Part shown: positions 24,901 to 37,700 of the stretch, in pieces
Numbering within the stretch: position 1 is the first letter of the stretch
Layout of the letters: every line of letters begins with the position of its first letter
Assembly: GCF_022539315.1 (NCBI RefSeq)
Contig: NC_066313.1
Span: 26,759,059-26,823,058 of the forward strand
Source: Serinus canaria
Lineage: Eukaryota; Chordata; Aves; Passeriformes; Fringillidae
Direction of reading: 5' to 3'
Length of the DNA: 64,000 nt
The notes under the pieces: model-generated
Databases searched by the model: none
What the model was told of the DNA's origin: nothing
What the model saw: the letters and a program-made list of their open reading frames with translations, nothing else
Position numbers and translations under genes: made by a program

Positions 24901-27900
24901 CAGGCAGGTCTGGGGGGAGATGGGCTGATTTTCAGTCTGTATGAGCAAGATGTCTCTTGGGAATGGCTTCCACTGCCAGCTTGAGACCTCTGGGCTGATT
25001 TGGGCAAGATTTGAGTTGAATATGTGTGATGGTGAGAGAGTGCCCACCACACAGCTCTGGGTGGTGGTTGGGTGAGTAATACCTTAAGAGTGCTTAGAGA
25101 AAGGCTGGCTATTGCTGAGCTGTGGGCTGAGTTTATTCACAAGCAGGAGAAGAAGGTGGCCCCACTGGTGGGAGGTGACAGTCGTGGCTGGGATGGCTCC
25201 CATGCCATGGACGTGGTGGTGGCAGAGCCAGAGGGATGGGAGCCTGAGGAGCACATCTGCTCCTTGGAAAGGGGAATACTTTGCTGAACATCCTCGTCAG
25301 CACATTTGCCCAGCTACTCAGAAAAGATGCCCACAGATGGGGCAATCAAACTGGGCAGGATAAATTGGTCCTTTGTGTGCAGGACCAATTATTATTAATA
25401 AATGGGCTTAACAAGGCTGCAAAATTCTTCCCTCCTGTCACGCTCTATGGCTCCAGCCTCCTGAAACTCAGACTTGACTCCACTCATCAACTAGGATATT
25501 TCCAATCACTCTAAAAGGGCAATTTCTCCAGCACCATTTTAGAAAGTGTTTATGTTGCACTGACAGCTGTTCCAAGAAATCTGCAAGCTAGCCAGTTCTG
25601 TAACGGAGTTCATGATTACTTTAACTGAGTATATCCCTGCTTTAAGCACTTCAATTCTAGGAGAAGTAAACTTCTCAGATCCCATTACCACTACAGTGAT
25701 CCAGGTAACTATTAACAAGGATCTTAAAAAAAAAATCAAGTAATTTTTGACAGATTTTTCTGGCTACTTCCCATCAAACTGATTTTATTTTATTGACCTG
25801 GATTTCTTGCTAGTTTTAAAGAGAAGCAATTTACTTCCCTGCTGTTCTGGTATTTCACATCTGGACTGTTGTGGCAGCCTTCTTGACATCATTAAGGACC
25901 AAAAAAGAGCTGGTTCTTTTCCAGCCTCATAGGTTTTCCTAAGCAGTCCAGAGTCTGACAGAGATCAACCCACAGATGCCTCCAGGTGGCTTTCACAGGA
26001 CGACAAACATCATTTATTGAGGACTGATGATCAAAAAATCTTTGCCCCGAGAGGTGCCATTTAAAACCCTTCTTTACTGTTTGCCTAGGAAGTACACCAT
26101 CCCCATATGACACCAGCACCAACACAGAATAAATGTTTACAGAACACTTCCCCTCCTCTCATTACAAACAATTCTGCTATCTCCAGTCAGTAATGGACAA
26201 GTGCCATGTTCAATTATATCAAAAACAAAAGGCATTCTAAAAAAAGCTGCTCATGTTTCCAGCCTTGTCACTTACAGGCTTTGTTCCCACTGGCTTCATT
26301 TTTGTACTTTGTATTTTCTAGCTTCTGCTGGTTCTTTTGCTCCTCTGGTGATTAAATATTGCACAGCTATTGCCCTTATTCCCTCTCTTCCAAGGTTAGC
26401 TTTTAATGTGCTTTCATTTGCATTTATACTTGCAAGCCACTGAAAAATGCCCAGGTTTTATCCAAACTTTGGCCTAAGTTGTCTCATTGTGAGAGTCAGA
26501 GCATTCTCCCTGTGGCAGCAGAAGTCTCTGGAATGCTCCTTGCTGCTGGCTGGTGCTTCAAACACCTCTCTGGCCCACAGCTCCTAGAGAGCTTCCTGCT
26601 AATGCTGGCCATTAAATCCTGTGTCCTATCCATCCAAACCAAGCTGCTTGGAGCAGTTTCCATCCTTCATCACTCCTGCCCCCTGCCCAGAGCCCATTTT
26701 CCAGTTCAGGCCACATCCACCGTTTCTTCTGTCAGTGGAGCACATATGGTTGTCTGAGTAACCCCCAGGTGAAGAGATGAGTTCTCCTGGCTCAGCCTGC
26801 TCACCCACTGGATCATGGCAGAGTCTCCCTGTCACCAAAGCCATACCAGAGACACAGCAAACACCTTCCAGAATTTGCTTCTCCTCTCTTTAAGACAGGA
26901 AGCCCCAGGAAGTGGTAACACAATCTGGGGATGGAGATTCAGACTGTGGCAGGGGTACCACAAACCATATAAGCCACAGCCCGGGAAAGAACTCATCCTT
27001 TTTTCTGTGCAGAATGAACAGAGAAACAGAATGAACATCCCTTCTCGAGGCAATGGCAAAGACTGACTCAGTGCTAACTCACTTGAACAGAAAACACCAC
27101 CAGCTTCTGAGCTGAGGGCTTTCAGGCTCCCCATGCAATGACAAGGTGGGAGTAGCACTGATCTTAACCCACACTGTCCTCTGAACCCAAGCAGAGCTTT
27201 GGCTTCAGAACTAAACCAGCAAAATCCTCCATGGATCCTCATATAAGTAATTTGGGTGAGGAAAACATTCCATGTTTCAGGGAAAAGGCTTAAACCTTCC
27301 TGGTGAGCAGACCACAAGGAGGAAGAAGATTTGGTTTGTCAGTCTCCAGGCTGTGCCAGTGGAATTCATAAAGAGGAGCTTCAGTCTGGGCCATCTCCTC
27401 TCAGTTATCTGCAGACACTACAGACCTTCAGACTGCAGATCTTCAGGAATTGGAGCTTAATGTTATGTTAGTAACAGCAGCCAGAGTTTCTGGCAAGGTG
27501 ACTGTGACCTACTGGAAGCAAGCTATCAGTGTGTCTGGAAAACCTATCCACCTTCTTGGAGGCATGTGGTTTGTCCTGATGGCTTATCTTCTCAGCTGTG
27601 CTGCCCAACAGACAGCGGGGGTTGGCCTTTGCCACCTCCACTCCTCCTCATTTAAGAGAAGGAGGCAACTGATGAAGTAAATGATCAAACAATAGTGGGA
27701 ATAAATGTTCACCTTCTTGTGAGGGCATGGCTGCAGGGGCGGGTATTTTTCACAGCCACGAGAAAGCTCAGTAGCTTTCTGCAAGTACATTAGGTACATT
27801 TTCAAGCCTGACTTATGCAGAATGTCACTTTTTAGTGACAGGATTGCTACATGAAAAAGCTGCACCACATTCACCATTTACAATAAATGCAGAGCTAAGA

Positions 27901-27914
27901 GAGAAAGAAAAACT
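21961..27914. other. Intergenic DNA between ACRBP and ING4
   Basis: I see no exon or known repeat in these 6 kb. The stretch from about 23,690 to 24,080 is strikingly AT-rich compared with the GC-rich DNA before it. The open frames here are short and show no family motif. Confidence 0.5.
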
Positions 27915-28798
27915 AGAGACCGATTGCTGCAGTTTATTTTGGAGGTGACATCAAGGTGACAAACAGAGCATTGGTTTTAATGAATTTTATTTCATTCTGT
28001 ATTATACAAGTGGGATCTGAATCTCCAAGCTTCCCACCATCAGCGTCATGGAGAAGCACCGCTACACAAGAGGAAGGCAGAATTTGGAAGCCGGAAGACA
28101 GACTGGACCAAGCCGTTTCTCCCCACGTGGTCAGAAATTCTTCCTCCTTCACACAGAGTGCTTCCCAGACCAGCAGGTTTACCCCAGGAATAAGAGAGAC
28201 AAAGCTAGCTCTAAACATCCCTCTGCCTCCTCCTCTCCCCAACAAAAGAGGCTGCTCAATGCCAGCAGTGGAATGGTTAAAGACAGGGAGCACATCAGGT
28301 TTTCAGTCTCTCAACCAGCCCACTAGATTAAGAAGTAGCCTGGTTACTCCCTCTCTCCTGAAAAAGATCCAGGAAAATGAATGACCTAAAATGCTGAAGA
28401 CTTACCTCCTTTCCTTCCCCCATCCCATAGCCTTGTTCTCTAAGCAGAGAACAGGCAATGAACTCTGAGGAGGCTGAAGGAAAGCCAAGGAAAATCAGGG
28501 GCTACCTGAATCCCTGGGAATCTGGTGGCTACCCTGGTGCCCTCATTCATTCCCTTTGAGGTTCAGAGACCTGTTTGGAATAGTACACAGAGAGGGCCTC
28601 CCTTGAGGACTCAGAAGCAACCAGGGATACAGAACACACAGGAACCACCGTGAGGGTACACACCATTCCAGGGATGGCCCAAACCACAAACAGGGCAAGA
28701 CTTCCCTTCAGCCAAGGCCCCAAGGGCTGGGGGAACTGGGACGAGGCCCTGGCAGGGGGAAGAGAGCTCCTGCAGCAGTACTGAGGTCTCCTATGACT
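27915..28798 (-). other. ING4: ING4 3' UTR (inferred)
   Basis: The ING4 stop is followed on the minus strand by about 0.9 kb without coding signal. Two AATAAA signals lie at 27986-27991 and 27933-27938, only about 50 bases apart, so cleavage is expected around 27,915-27,970. Confidence 0.6.
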
Positions 28799-31700
28799 TT
28801 ACTTTTTCTTCCTCTCCTGGGAACAGCGAGGGCAGAACCTGTTAGAAAGGGAAGTACAAAGCCAACATTTAGGGCATGACATGAGCCTCAAGTGCATGGT
28901 CCCAAAAGACCTTTTCCAAGGTCCCTGACAAAACCTTAATTCAAATTTTCCTTTTAATGGTATCTTCTAAGTGTGTATATATAGTATTTTTTCCCCTGCC
29001 ACCAAGGACCTCCCGTTTCCAAAGGTCAAATGGGCCCCCCAGGCTGCTTCACTCACCATTTTCCTCTTGGTTTTGTTGTCAGACCCACACAGGCAAAATG
29101 AAACCATTCAATGGAACACTGTGGGATGAAAAGCAGCCAGTTAAAGAGCAGTTTCCTTTGCAAATTGTTGCTTTTGGGCTACCAGAGTTTCCCAGCATTT
29201 AATCACAAACTCCAAAATCCCTAGCAGTGATCAAGGACTGAATATTCACACCCAACCTATACACTGTTAGCAAGGAGAACTCCCCTTCTCCCTTGCTAAG
29301 TTTAGGAACAAGAAACATTTTAAGGAAAACCCCGAAGAGAGAGGCACTTCAGAGATCCTTGCCAGCCACACCTCTGCCCATCCCAACTACCTGAGGTAAG
29401 CCCTCTCCCTGTCACTGCTTGCTGTCCCAGGGCCCACCCAAGCAGGACAAGACTTTCCACGCAAGACTCATCTCCACTCCATTCCCCTCCATTTCTACCG
29501 TGTGCAGGCTCTTACATCTGGGTTGTCACAGCCAATCATCTCCCCATAGGAGACCTGGTGGCAGAGGCAGTAAGTGGGCTCATTGGGGTCCACGGGCATA
29601 TCCAGTACATCTGAGGGGTGCACATTTCCAAAGGTGACAGAAGGCATTCCATACTCTGTGCTACTGCAGGACAGGAATAAAGTATGTCAGCAAAGTAACT
29701 GCCTTTGAGACAGATACTTCTCTTTTTTAAGTACATACACCCAAGGGGACCTGCTTTCCCCTCCAACCCACACTCCCCTGAAAGAATAAAAAAGGACACA
29801 CAGTTCCAGTCTGGGGATCTCAGGGAAGCCTGGCTAGGCCTGCCTTGGTCTGATTTCCAGTGCTGCTTCTCATTCCCTCAAGTCCCTTAAACACTTACGT
29901 GCGGACAAGCTTCAGTTTCTTCTGGGCAGTTTTTGGTGCTTCCTCATCAGAGTTTTTCCCTTTGGAGCGAGCGCGGGCAGCTTTTTTCTCTTTCTGGGCT
30001 CGGCCCTCTGGTCAGGAGAGAAAAAGGTGTTGCATCTGTCACCCCAGCAAAACAGACACCTGACAGTGACAACCCCTGCAGCACTAAAATACACTCCTAC
30101 TTTGGAATGCATACTGGCTTTGGGCCGTGCACCCCATCCTAATTTATCTAGCAGCCTTGAAACACTCACACAAGAAGAGCCCAGTCATCATCTTTTTACC
30201 TGTCCTTCAGACTCCAGCGCAACAGTCTTTGATCTGCACCACTCCAGTGCCTGCCTTCATCCCCACCACTTCCATAGTCACTTGGCTGCCTCCTGAATCA
30301 ATCTGCAGCCCAGTGGTGGTACTCACTCTTCTTGCCCTTGCTGGAAGAACTGTCATAGTCACTCGACTCTATCTGCTTCTCCTTCAGGTCTGCTTCAAAG
30401 CGAGCGAGGTCTGTGTCCAGCCGCCGGATGTGCTTATCGACCTGCAAGGACAGCAGTGGGAGGGGTTACCACAGGACAGAGCCCAGGAAGGCAGAGAGAG
30501 GACAAAGAGGGGACAAAGGGGCAGGGGGCTTGCACTAAAGAGCCAAGGAGCAAGAGTGGGCATGGCCTAAAAATTAGAGATCAGGGCCTTGCCAGATGGG
30601 GGGCTTTAGTTTGGGCGTTCACATGATAAGCACGAGACACTTCCCTTCATACCATCTCGTAGGTCTGCATAGCCAGCTGAACCTTGTCGTCCCCAAATTC
30701 CTTGCACTTCCCATAGGCCTCCTGGATTTGCTTGAGAAGCCCCAGTTTTTCCTCCGAAGACAAAGTCCGTGCATTGCTGATATACTCCGTGGCCAACTTA
30801 TCGATCTCTGACTTGAGGTCTGAAAGAAGTGAGACATTAAATACACAAGCACCACACACACCACAGTGCCCTCCATCAGGAGAGACTGAATGACTGGAGC
30901 AGCTCCAGGCCTCCTCCCCTGCCTGGAGATCCCCATGACAAAGGCAAAGCAAAGAAAAGCTGGTCAAGCTACATACTCCTTGTCTTGACAACAAAACCAT
31001 CCCTGATCCTCACCTTCTGTCCTCTGATCCAGATCTCGCATGAGCTGGAAGTTTCTCTGTAATTCAAATGGCAGGTTCTCAATACCTGCAGAGAAAGGAG
31101 AATACATGGAGAAATCAGTCTCTTGTCCACGATGCCAAGGCAGGAACAAAGCTAACCAATAACACACACACACATATACCCCTGGTGCACATCAGCCTGC
31201 TTCCATTTGTTGCCGGCCCCAAAGGAGACAGACTATAAAAATGTGATATATTTAATGCAGAAGCATAGTTCTAGAATACATATTAGTTAGCAGAAAACTG
31301 CTGCCATGCAGAAAGGTCCACACTAAGAAAGCAGAAACCCAATATCTGTAATGAGTGTCACTCATTATAACACAACATCTCCATCTGAAAACTCCACTCA
31401 GTAATGAAAAAAACACCACAACAGCTGGTGAATAAAGCCATTTAGTTATTTCTACACAAGAATGTAAAAATTAAGTTGATCAAATGCTAATTCGCTGAAA
31501 AGTGAGTCTGTTTAATGCATTCATTTAACATATAAGGGTCAGTAGACACTTTGGGCAGAGCAAAGATCAGGTCTGAGATGGCATGGGGAACAGAGAGCAG
31601 TCTTAACCCCTCGTGACTTGTAACTTGTTGTGCCTTCTGCACTGTCATCTCAGTGTGGTGTGTCCAACACCTGGAAGGATGCCACACATTGTGAATAATA

Positions 31701-34700
31701 ATCGTTTGTAGGGCTCTGAATGAGCAATGTGAAGTTGATAGTCAATTAATTTTCAATGCACTATGCTACTCACCCCCCAGGCATCACCAGATGCTCAACT
31801 GGCAAAGCTGGTAAGAACAATTCTCATTTTTCCATGCCTGTCTAATGAAAACGAGATCTAGTGTCACTGCATTAACCTGAAGTCTAAGCCTGATTACTGT
31901 CACCTTTATACCTAATGAAAATAATAAATCTCTCTTGAAGGTTTAAAAAATAAGGTGCCGTGGAAAGCTCTTCACAAACACAACAGAAGCATGACTGAGC
32001 TTCCTGAACTGGCCCTGCAGCTCACATGGAGTGCAACTGGAGGTGTGTCTGGCCATCACCAAAGCTGTCCAACACATCAGTCCAGGCAGCAATCTCTATC
32101 TTCTCTGCATATATTTCTACAGCAATGAATGCCTTTCCACTTCCCTGAAAAGCAACCAGTTGACAAGGAAGGTTCTGTATGTTTTAACAAGTTTTAACAA
32201 GTACTACATAACAGGATGTGAAATTAATTCCTGTAAGAGGTAAAACCAACTGTGGGCCTTGCTGAGCACTAAAGTTGTTCCTTTTACTTAGACTTTTGCC
32301 CAAACAGCATAATAAGAAGTTACATACAGAATACGGAGGAGCAATCCAGCTGCTGATTTAACAGATTTCTGTTGCCATTTCTGATTTAGTTACCTGAGAA
32401 ATGCTCAGGTAGTAGGTGTCCTTAAGTACCCAGATATATAATCCACAGCACATACACTTCACCCGTTTGCATTCAAGGACAGTTAGCAGCGCAAATTCAA
32501 ATTCTGAAAAATTACTAAGCAGCAAAATTAAGTCTGTAGGTACATCCTGAATTTGATACTTCCATGTTTGTTCAGCATGACAGACTTCACACAAGGTTTA
32601 AGCAGCTGACTACTGGATTACATCCCTATGGTTCGAAAAAGCATCTCAGAACACGACGGGGACACAATGCTGAAAATTATTATTGCTTATAGAGGGAGCT
32701 TGTGGCAGGGATGAAATTCAGCTTGGGAATCTAGAGACCATGCCTTTTTCCCTCCTGCAATCCCCAGCCTCATCAACTCTAAACCTTTCAATTTATACAG
32801 CAAATGAAACATGGGTCATACTGCAGCACGCTGCTTTTCATTCCTCTCCAAAGCAGCCGCTGCAGAAGACAAGACAGGTATCCTCTAGAGGAAAACAGAA
32901 GCTCTTCCTGCACTGCACACAATATGTCAAATTTATATTGAGTTTATTAATCCTGGAAGATCACAGCTTCTAAATTCTGGACTTTGTGGTTTTTAGAAAA
33001 GATTAATGTAATTTCTTTTTCTTTTCTGAAAAGGACAGATGGTAAAAGCACAAATTCCACCAGGTACTGTCAGCTTTCCCTCAGCAGGGCTAGAAGCCTT
33101 TAGATAGAGCAAGCTCCTGAGCCAGCACAAAAACCAGTAGGATGCTACTGTGCAGGCAGAACAACCCCACATGAGGTTAGGGTCACATTTCACAGCGATA
33201 TTCTTGCACCAGGAGAAACTCAAGCAGGAGTTTGATTCGGCTACACAACCTGAAAGGAACTGTGCTCTAGTTTTTACAGCCATCACTGTAAAAATCTGCC
33301 ACCACCACTGATGCCAGCACATGCCCTTGTCTGGACAACATCTGTCTGTCTTTCTTTTGCCTCTACGCGTCTGGCCTTGTCTGTTCAGCCAGTGCCCCCC
33401 ACCCCTGAGAGCCCCTCTCTCCCCAGAGCCTGCTCCCCTCAGTGCCAGCCCCTCAGCCAGGCCAGTGACTCCCCTGCCTCCTTTCCTGCCTCCAGGTGTG
33501 CAGAGCCCCCTGCTCCTGGGGGCTCTGGCGGTGTGGGGAGGGCTGTCACCTGGCTCTGGCTGAGCACATGCTCAGCTCAGGCACCATGGGCAAATCATTT
33601 TTACACATCTGAGCCATGACTTTCCAGAGGCTCATTAGCTGGGCAGGCTTCCACTGGGGCTGACGAGACAAACCCCTGCCAATTGAATTCCTTCCCTGCT
33701 AAAACCAGCAAAATGATTTCCTAAAACCACAGCAAAACATTCCACTCTGCAAATCTATTATTGGACAAATGTTCTGCCACTGCTTCGTCAATAAATGGAG
33801 AAAATGAAACAAGTGACAGTACAGTGACTTTATAATCAGAACTGCTACAAAGATACTTTATCTGTTCAACTGAACGTGGAAGGAAGCTGAGCAGACCATT
33901 ACAAATTATGATCCAGAGAGAGTCTGGCAATAACAAAAAGCATAACAAGATAAAGCTGCAGATAAGCAAGTTATAACTGAGCAACAAACTATCTGTATGG
34001 TACATAACTTAATCTAGCTGTGGGGATGTTTTCTACTATCTGCAGCTTAACTCCAAAGCTCTTGCATAGCCTTAAACAGAAGTGATTCTCTGCACCACAG
34101 AATTTATCACAGGGGACAGAACACTTGCTGAAATTGCTTGACCTGTGCTGTGCTGGCTACCAGACATTATCACTCTCTAAGTGCCATTAAAAAAAAAATT
34201 AGATTTGAGTCTCTATTTCCTTATTCCTACCACCACACTTTCCCTCACTATTTCTAAAAAAAAAATCATGCTATTTATGTAATTTCATTTCCTCCTGCTT
34301 TTCTTCTTTTTTCCTCTCAATTAATTTTGCTCTTTCATCTTAGTAAGATTCACCTAAAATCATCATGACTAAATACTATCTATCATAAAATACCCACGTA
34401 ATTCTCAGATTATGAAACTGATAATTGTAAAGAAAGAACACCCTAGAGACATCTTTGATCGCTAGAGAAGAGTGATGATACGCAACAACAGAGAGAAAAA
34501 TAAGGAAAAGCGAGGGCCTCTTTCCACACAAATGGCACAGCAGCAGGAGAGGAACAGGAGGATGGTGAAAACGTACACGGAAGAAAGTGCCAGCAAGACC
34601 AGCAGCTTGGCCCAAAGCATGGGCTGGCAGTAATGCAACCATGTCACAGAATCACGGAATGAGTAAGCCTGGAAGGGACCACAGTGATCATTTGGTCCCA

Positions 34701-37700
34701 CCTCCCTGCTCAAGCAGGGTCACCCCAGAGCACATGGCACAGGATTGCCTCCAGACAGTTCTGGAATATGTCCGGAGAGGGAGCCACCACAACTTTAGTG
34801 GGGGAATCTCTTCTACTGCTTGTTCATCCACAGAGTAAAGAATTTCTTCCACATACTCAGCTGGAACTTCCTGTGCATCAGTTTCTGCCCATTGCCCCAT
34901 GTCCTAGTGGCTGGCACCACTGAGAAGAGCCTGGATCCACCCTCCACACCTTCCCTGCAGGTGTTTATAGACATTGACGAGCCCCCTCTCAGACATCTCT
35001 TCTAAAGGCTGAACAGGCCCAGCCTTTCCACACAAGAGAGGTGCTCCAGTCTCCAAATCATCCTCATTCCCCTCTGCTGGACAGGCTCCAGGAGCTCCAT
35101 GTCTCTAATGAGGAGCCCAGAACTGGACACTGCACTCCAGAGGAGCCTCCCCAGGGCTGAGTAGATGGGCAGGATTCCTGCCTCAACCTGCTGGCAAGGC
35201 TTTTCCTAATGGACTCATTGCACAGATCCATACAGAAGCCTGGTGTGGCCCTACTGATTCCTGTCATGGTCTGATTATCCTGAAAATTACTGGTACAGCT
35301 CTCTGCATGAATCTTTTTCATCCCTTCCTTTTCTTACCTTGTTTTGACTTCTGATCACAAGCTAAAGTCTCTCTACCTACCTTTGTCTTTTCTCTCCTCA
35401 CATATTATCCCTTCACTAAGTCCATTCTTCTTTCATCTCTTTTACTCTCCTCTTTCCTTGTCATTCTTTCCCCTGTTCATTCTTCCACAGGCATCCATGA
35501 CCATGCTGTCTTCTCCCTTCAGAACCACACGCTCTCTCTCCAAAAGTCAGAATCCAACACCACTTTTTTCCCTCTCCTATAATTATTATTTTATTTACTT
35601 CTTTTTAGAAACGCACGTTGCCTGTCAGGTGCAGGCAACTGATATTTAAACTTCAGCTCCTTAACTCAGATGATAACTGTGACACACAAACGCATAGAGC
35701 AAGCCTACACAGCCTGGTAACTTCAATTGTGCTTCAATCCTCTGCAGCACGTCTGTGCTGTGCCAAGCAATGGATTTGTGCTGCCCAAACTCCTAAAAAC
35801 AGATCAAAAGCACCAAGGACCATCCAAACACATAGTATCTTTCCCAAGACATCTGTTCACCCACCGTGTTTAGATGCATGTGTAAATTTTATTGAAAAAT
35901 GGGAAAAGACATTTTGAAACATAACCACAGTTGCTTTATTGAACACCTTAGATTTCAGCAAACACTTTAGACATCACATTGCTGAAGGCAATTTAAAAAA
36001 TTCCTGCTTGTGCCAGGGACTGCCACAATGAGGGGGTAAGTTCTTTGGCCCTGAAGACTGCAAACTGGCTGGGATCTTGCTGGGGAAGCACACTTGGACT
36101 TTTTGGTATTACATGATTCTCACAATTTTGCAGCACTTGAAGTACACTGCAGGACAAATGGCTTGCAGTAATCTTCAGGAACTTCCTTGCTCCCTCAATA
36201 GGAGGCAGGGTGTCTTTTATATCCCTCATTTCAGAGCATATCACCCTTTTAAACTATTGCTTCAACTCTGTCCTGTGCTCTCAAGTAATCAATCACCTTC
36301 CTACACATGTATTTACTGAAACTTTTACACAAGCACCTCTACTGAAATTGGTGCTTGAGGACAATATATCCCCTTCCCTCTATTCAGAGGTTCAGCCCTG
36401 CTGCAATAAAAAATCCTAACCTGTATCATTATCCTCACAACACCTTGGTAAGGGATAACCCTACTTGCAGTTTTACAAAGAGGGTGCTTAGGTGCATGGC
36501 AGACTGACTTAGCCACAGCCATCCAGGAATTCTGTGGCCATACCACATATCCCAAGCTTTGGGCCAATGCACTGCACACCAGGCCACCCAAGCACATCTG
36601 CTTCAGACACTGTCCAAAGAAACGGGGACCAGTCAGCAGTGACAGTCAGCCATGGAAACCCAAAACTCCCCCAAAATGTGGGCCCATTTCTTAGGAAGGG
36701 AGGGCTCTTTTTGTTGTCTTATTACAGTAGCTCAGTGCCACAGCATCCACAGACAAGATAGCAGGGAATGTTGTTAAGTGTCAGAAAAGGGATCTTTCTT
36801 TTCAAAGATCAACCTTGAATTTGAAAAGCTTGGAGGGCTTGAAAGACTGACACAATGAATGAGACTCGCAACACTCCTGGCCTTTCCAGCCTGCCACGGA
36901 CCTCCAAAGGCAGGGACAACCACCAAAGAGACCACAGGGCTGTTTGCCAAAACAATGACATCAGATTTGCAGTTGGGTATGTGAAGAACTACAGAGAAAA
37001 CACAACAGGCTTTGCCATGTAAAGCTATCTTGTATCAGCTCCAATAAAAATATCAGCCAACAACAAAACCAATTCTAAATGAATTGGTCATTAAATGTAT
37101 CAGCTCAGTGTGGGCTGTGCCAGTAGCTTTCACACAGAAACAAATGATGCCTATGAATCACCAAATTCTCTCCCCTGCGTGAAATCTTTTGTAATTTTCC
37201 ACAGATCACGTGTGGTGCATCACAGGTGTAACTAATCCAAAGTCTCTGTAAGATGAAAGGCATCTTTCACTACACTAGAACAGTGACAAGTAGAAAAATG
37301 ATTTATTAAGAGACTCGCATTTCTGAAGAATGACGTGAGAAACTGCAGAGGCAGGGACAGGGGTATGGGTGCATGCTACACTGGGGAGGGGATAAGAGCA
37401 ATGAAAGTAGGGAATGCAAGAGATAAAAGAACTGCTGGGGAAATTGGAAGACAGCCAGGTCTGGGAAGGAAACAAGGGCTTGCCTACAGCTATTTCCAAC
37501 ATCACATCCATGTCCTCTAAGAGCTTTAAGATGATGACACTCATCACACCCAGATTTGATGAATCTGTACCGAAGAAATTCCAGACAGATGTGGCCATTC
37601 CAAAAGAAAAGAAAAATCCTATTTTACTAGGTTAGCTAGTTATCAAGGAACAAAAGGACATTCCCATGCCACTTGTAGGAGAAAGATGATTTCCATGAGG

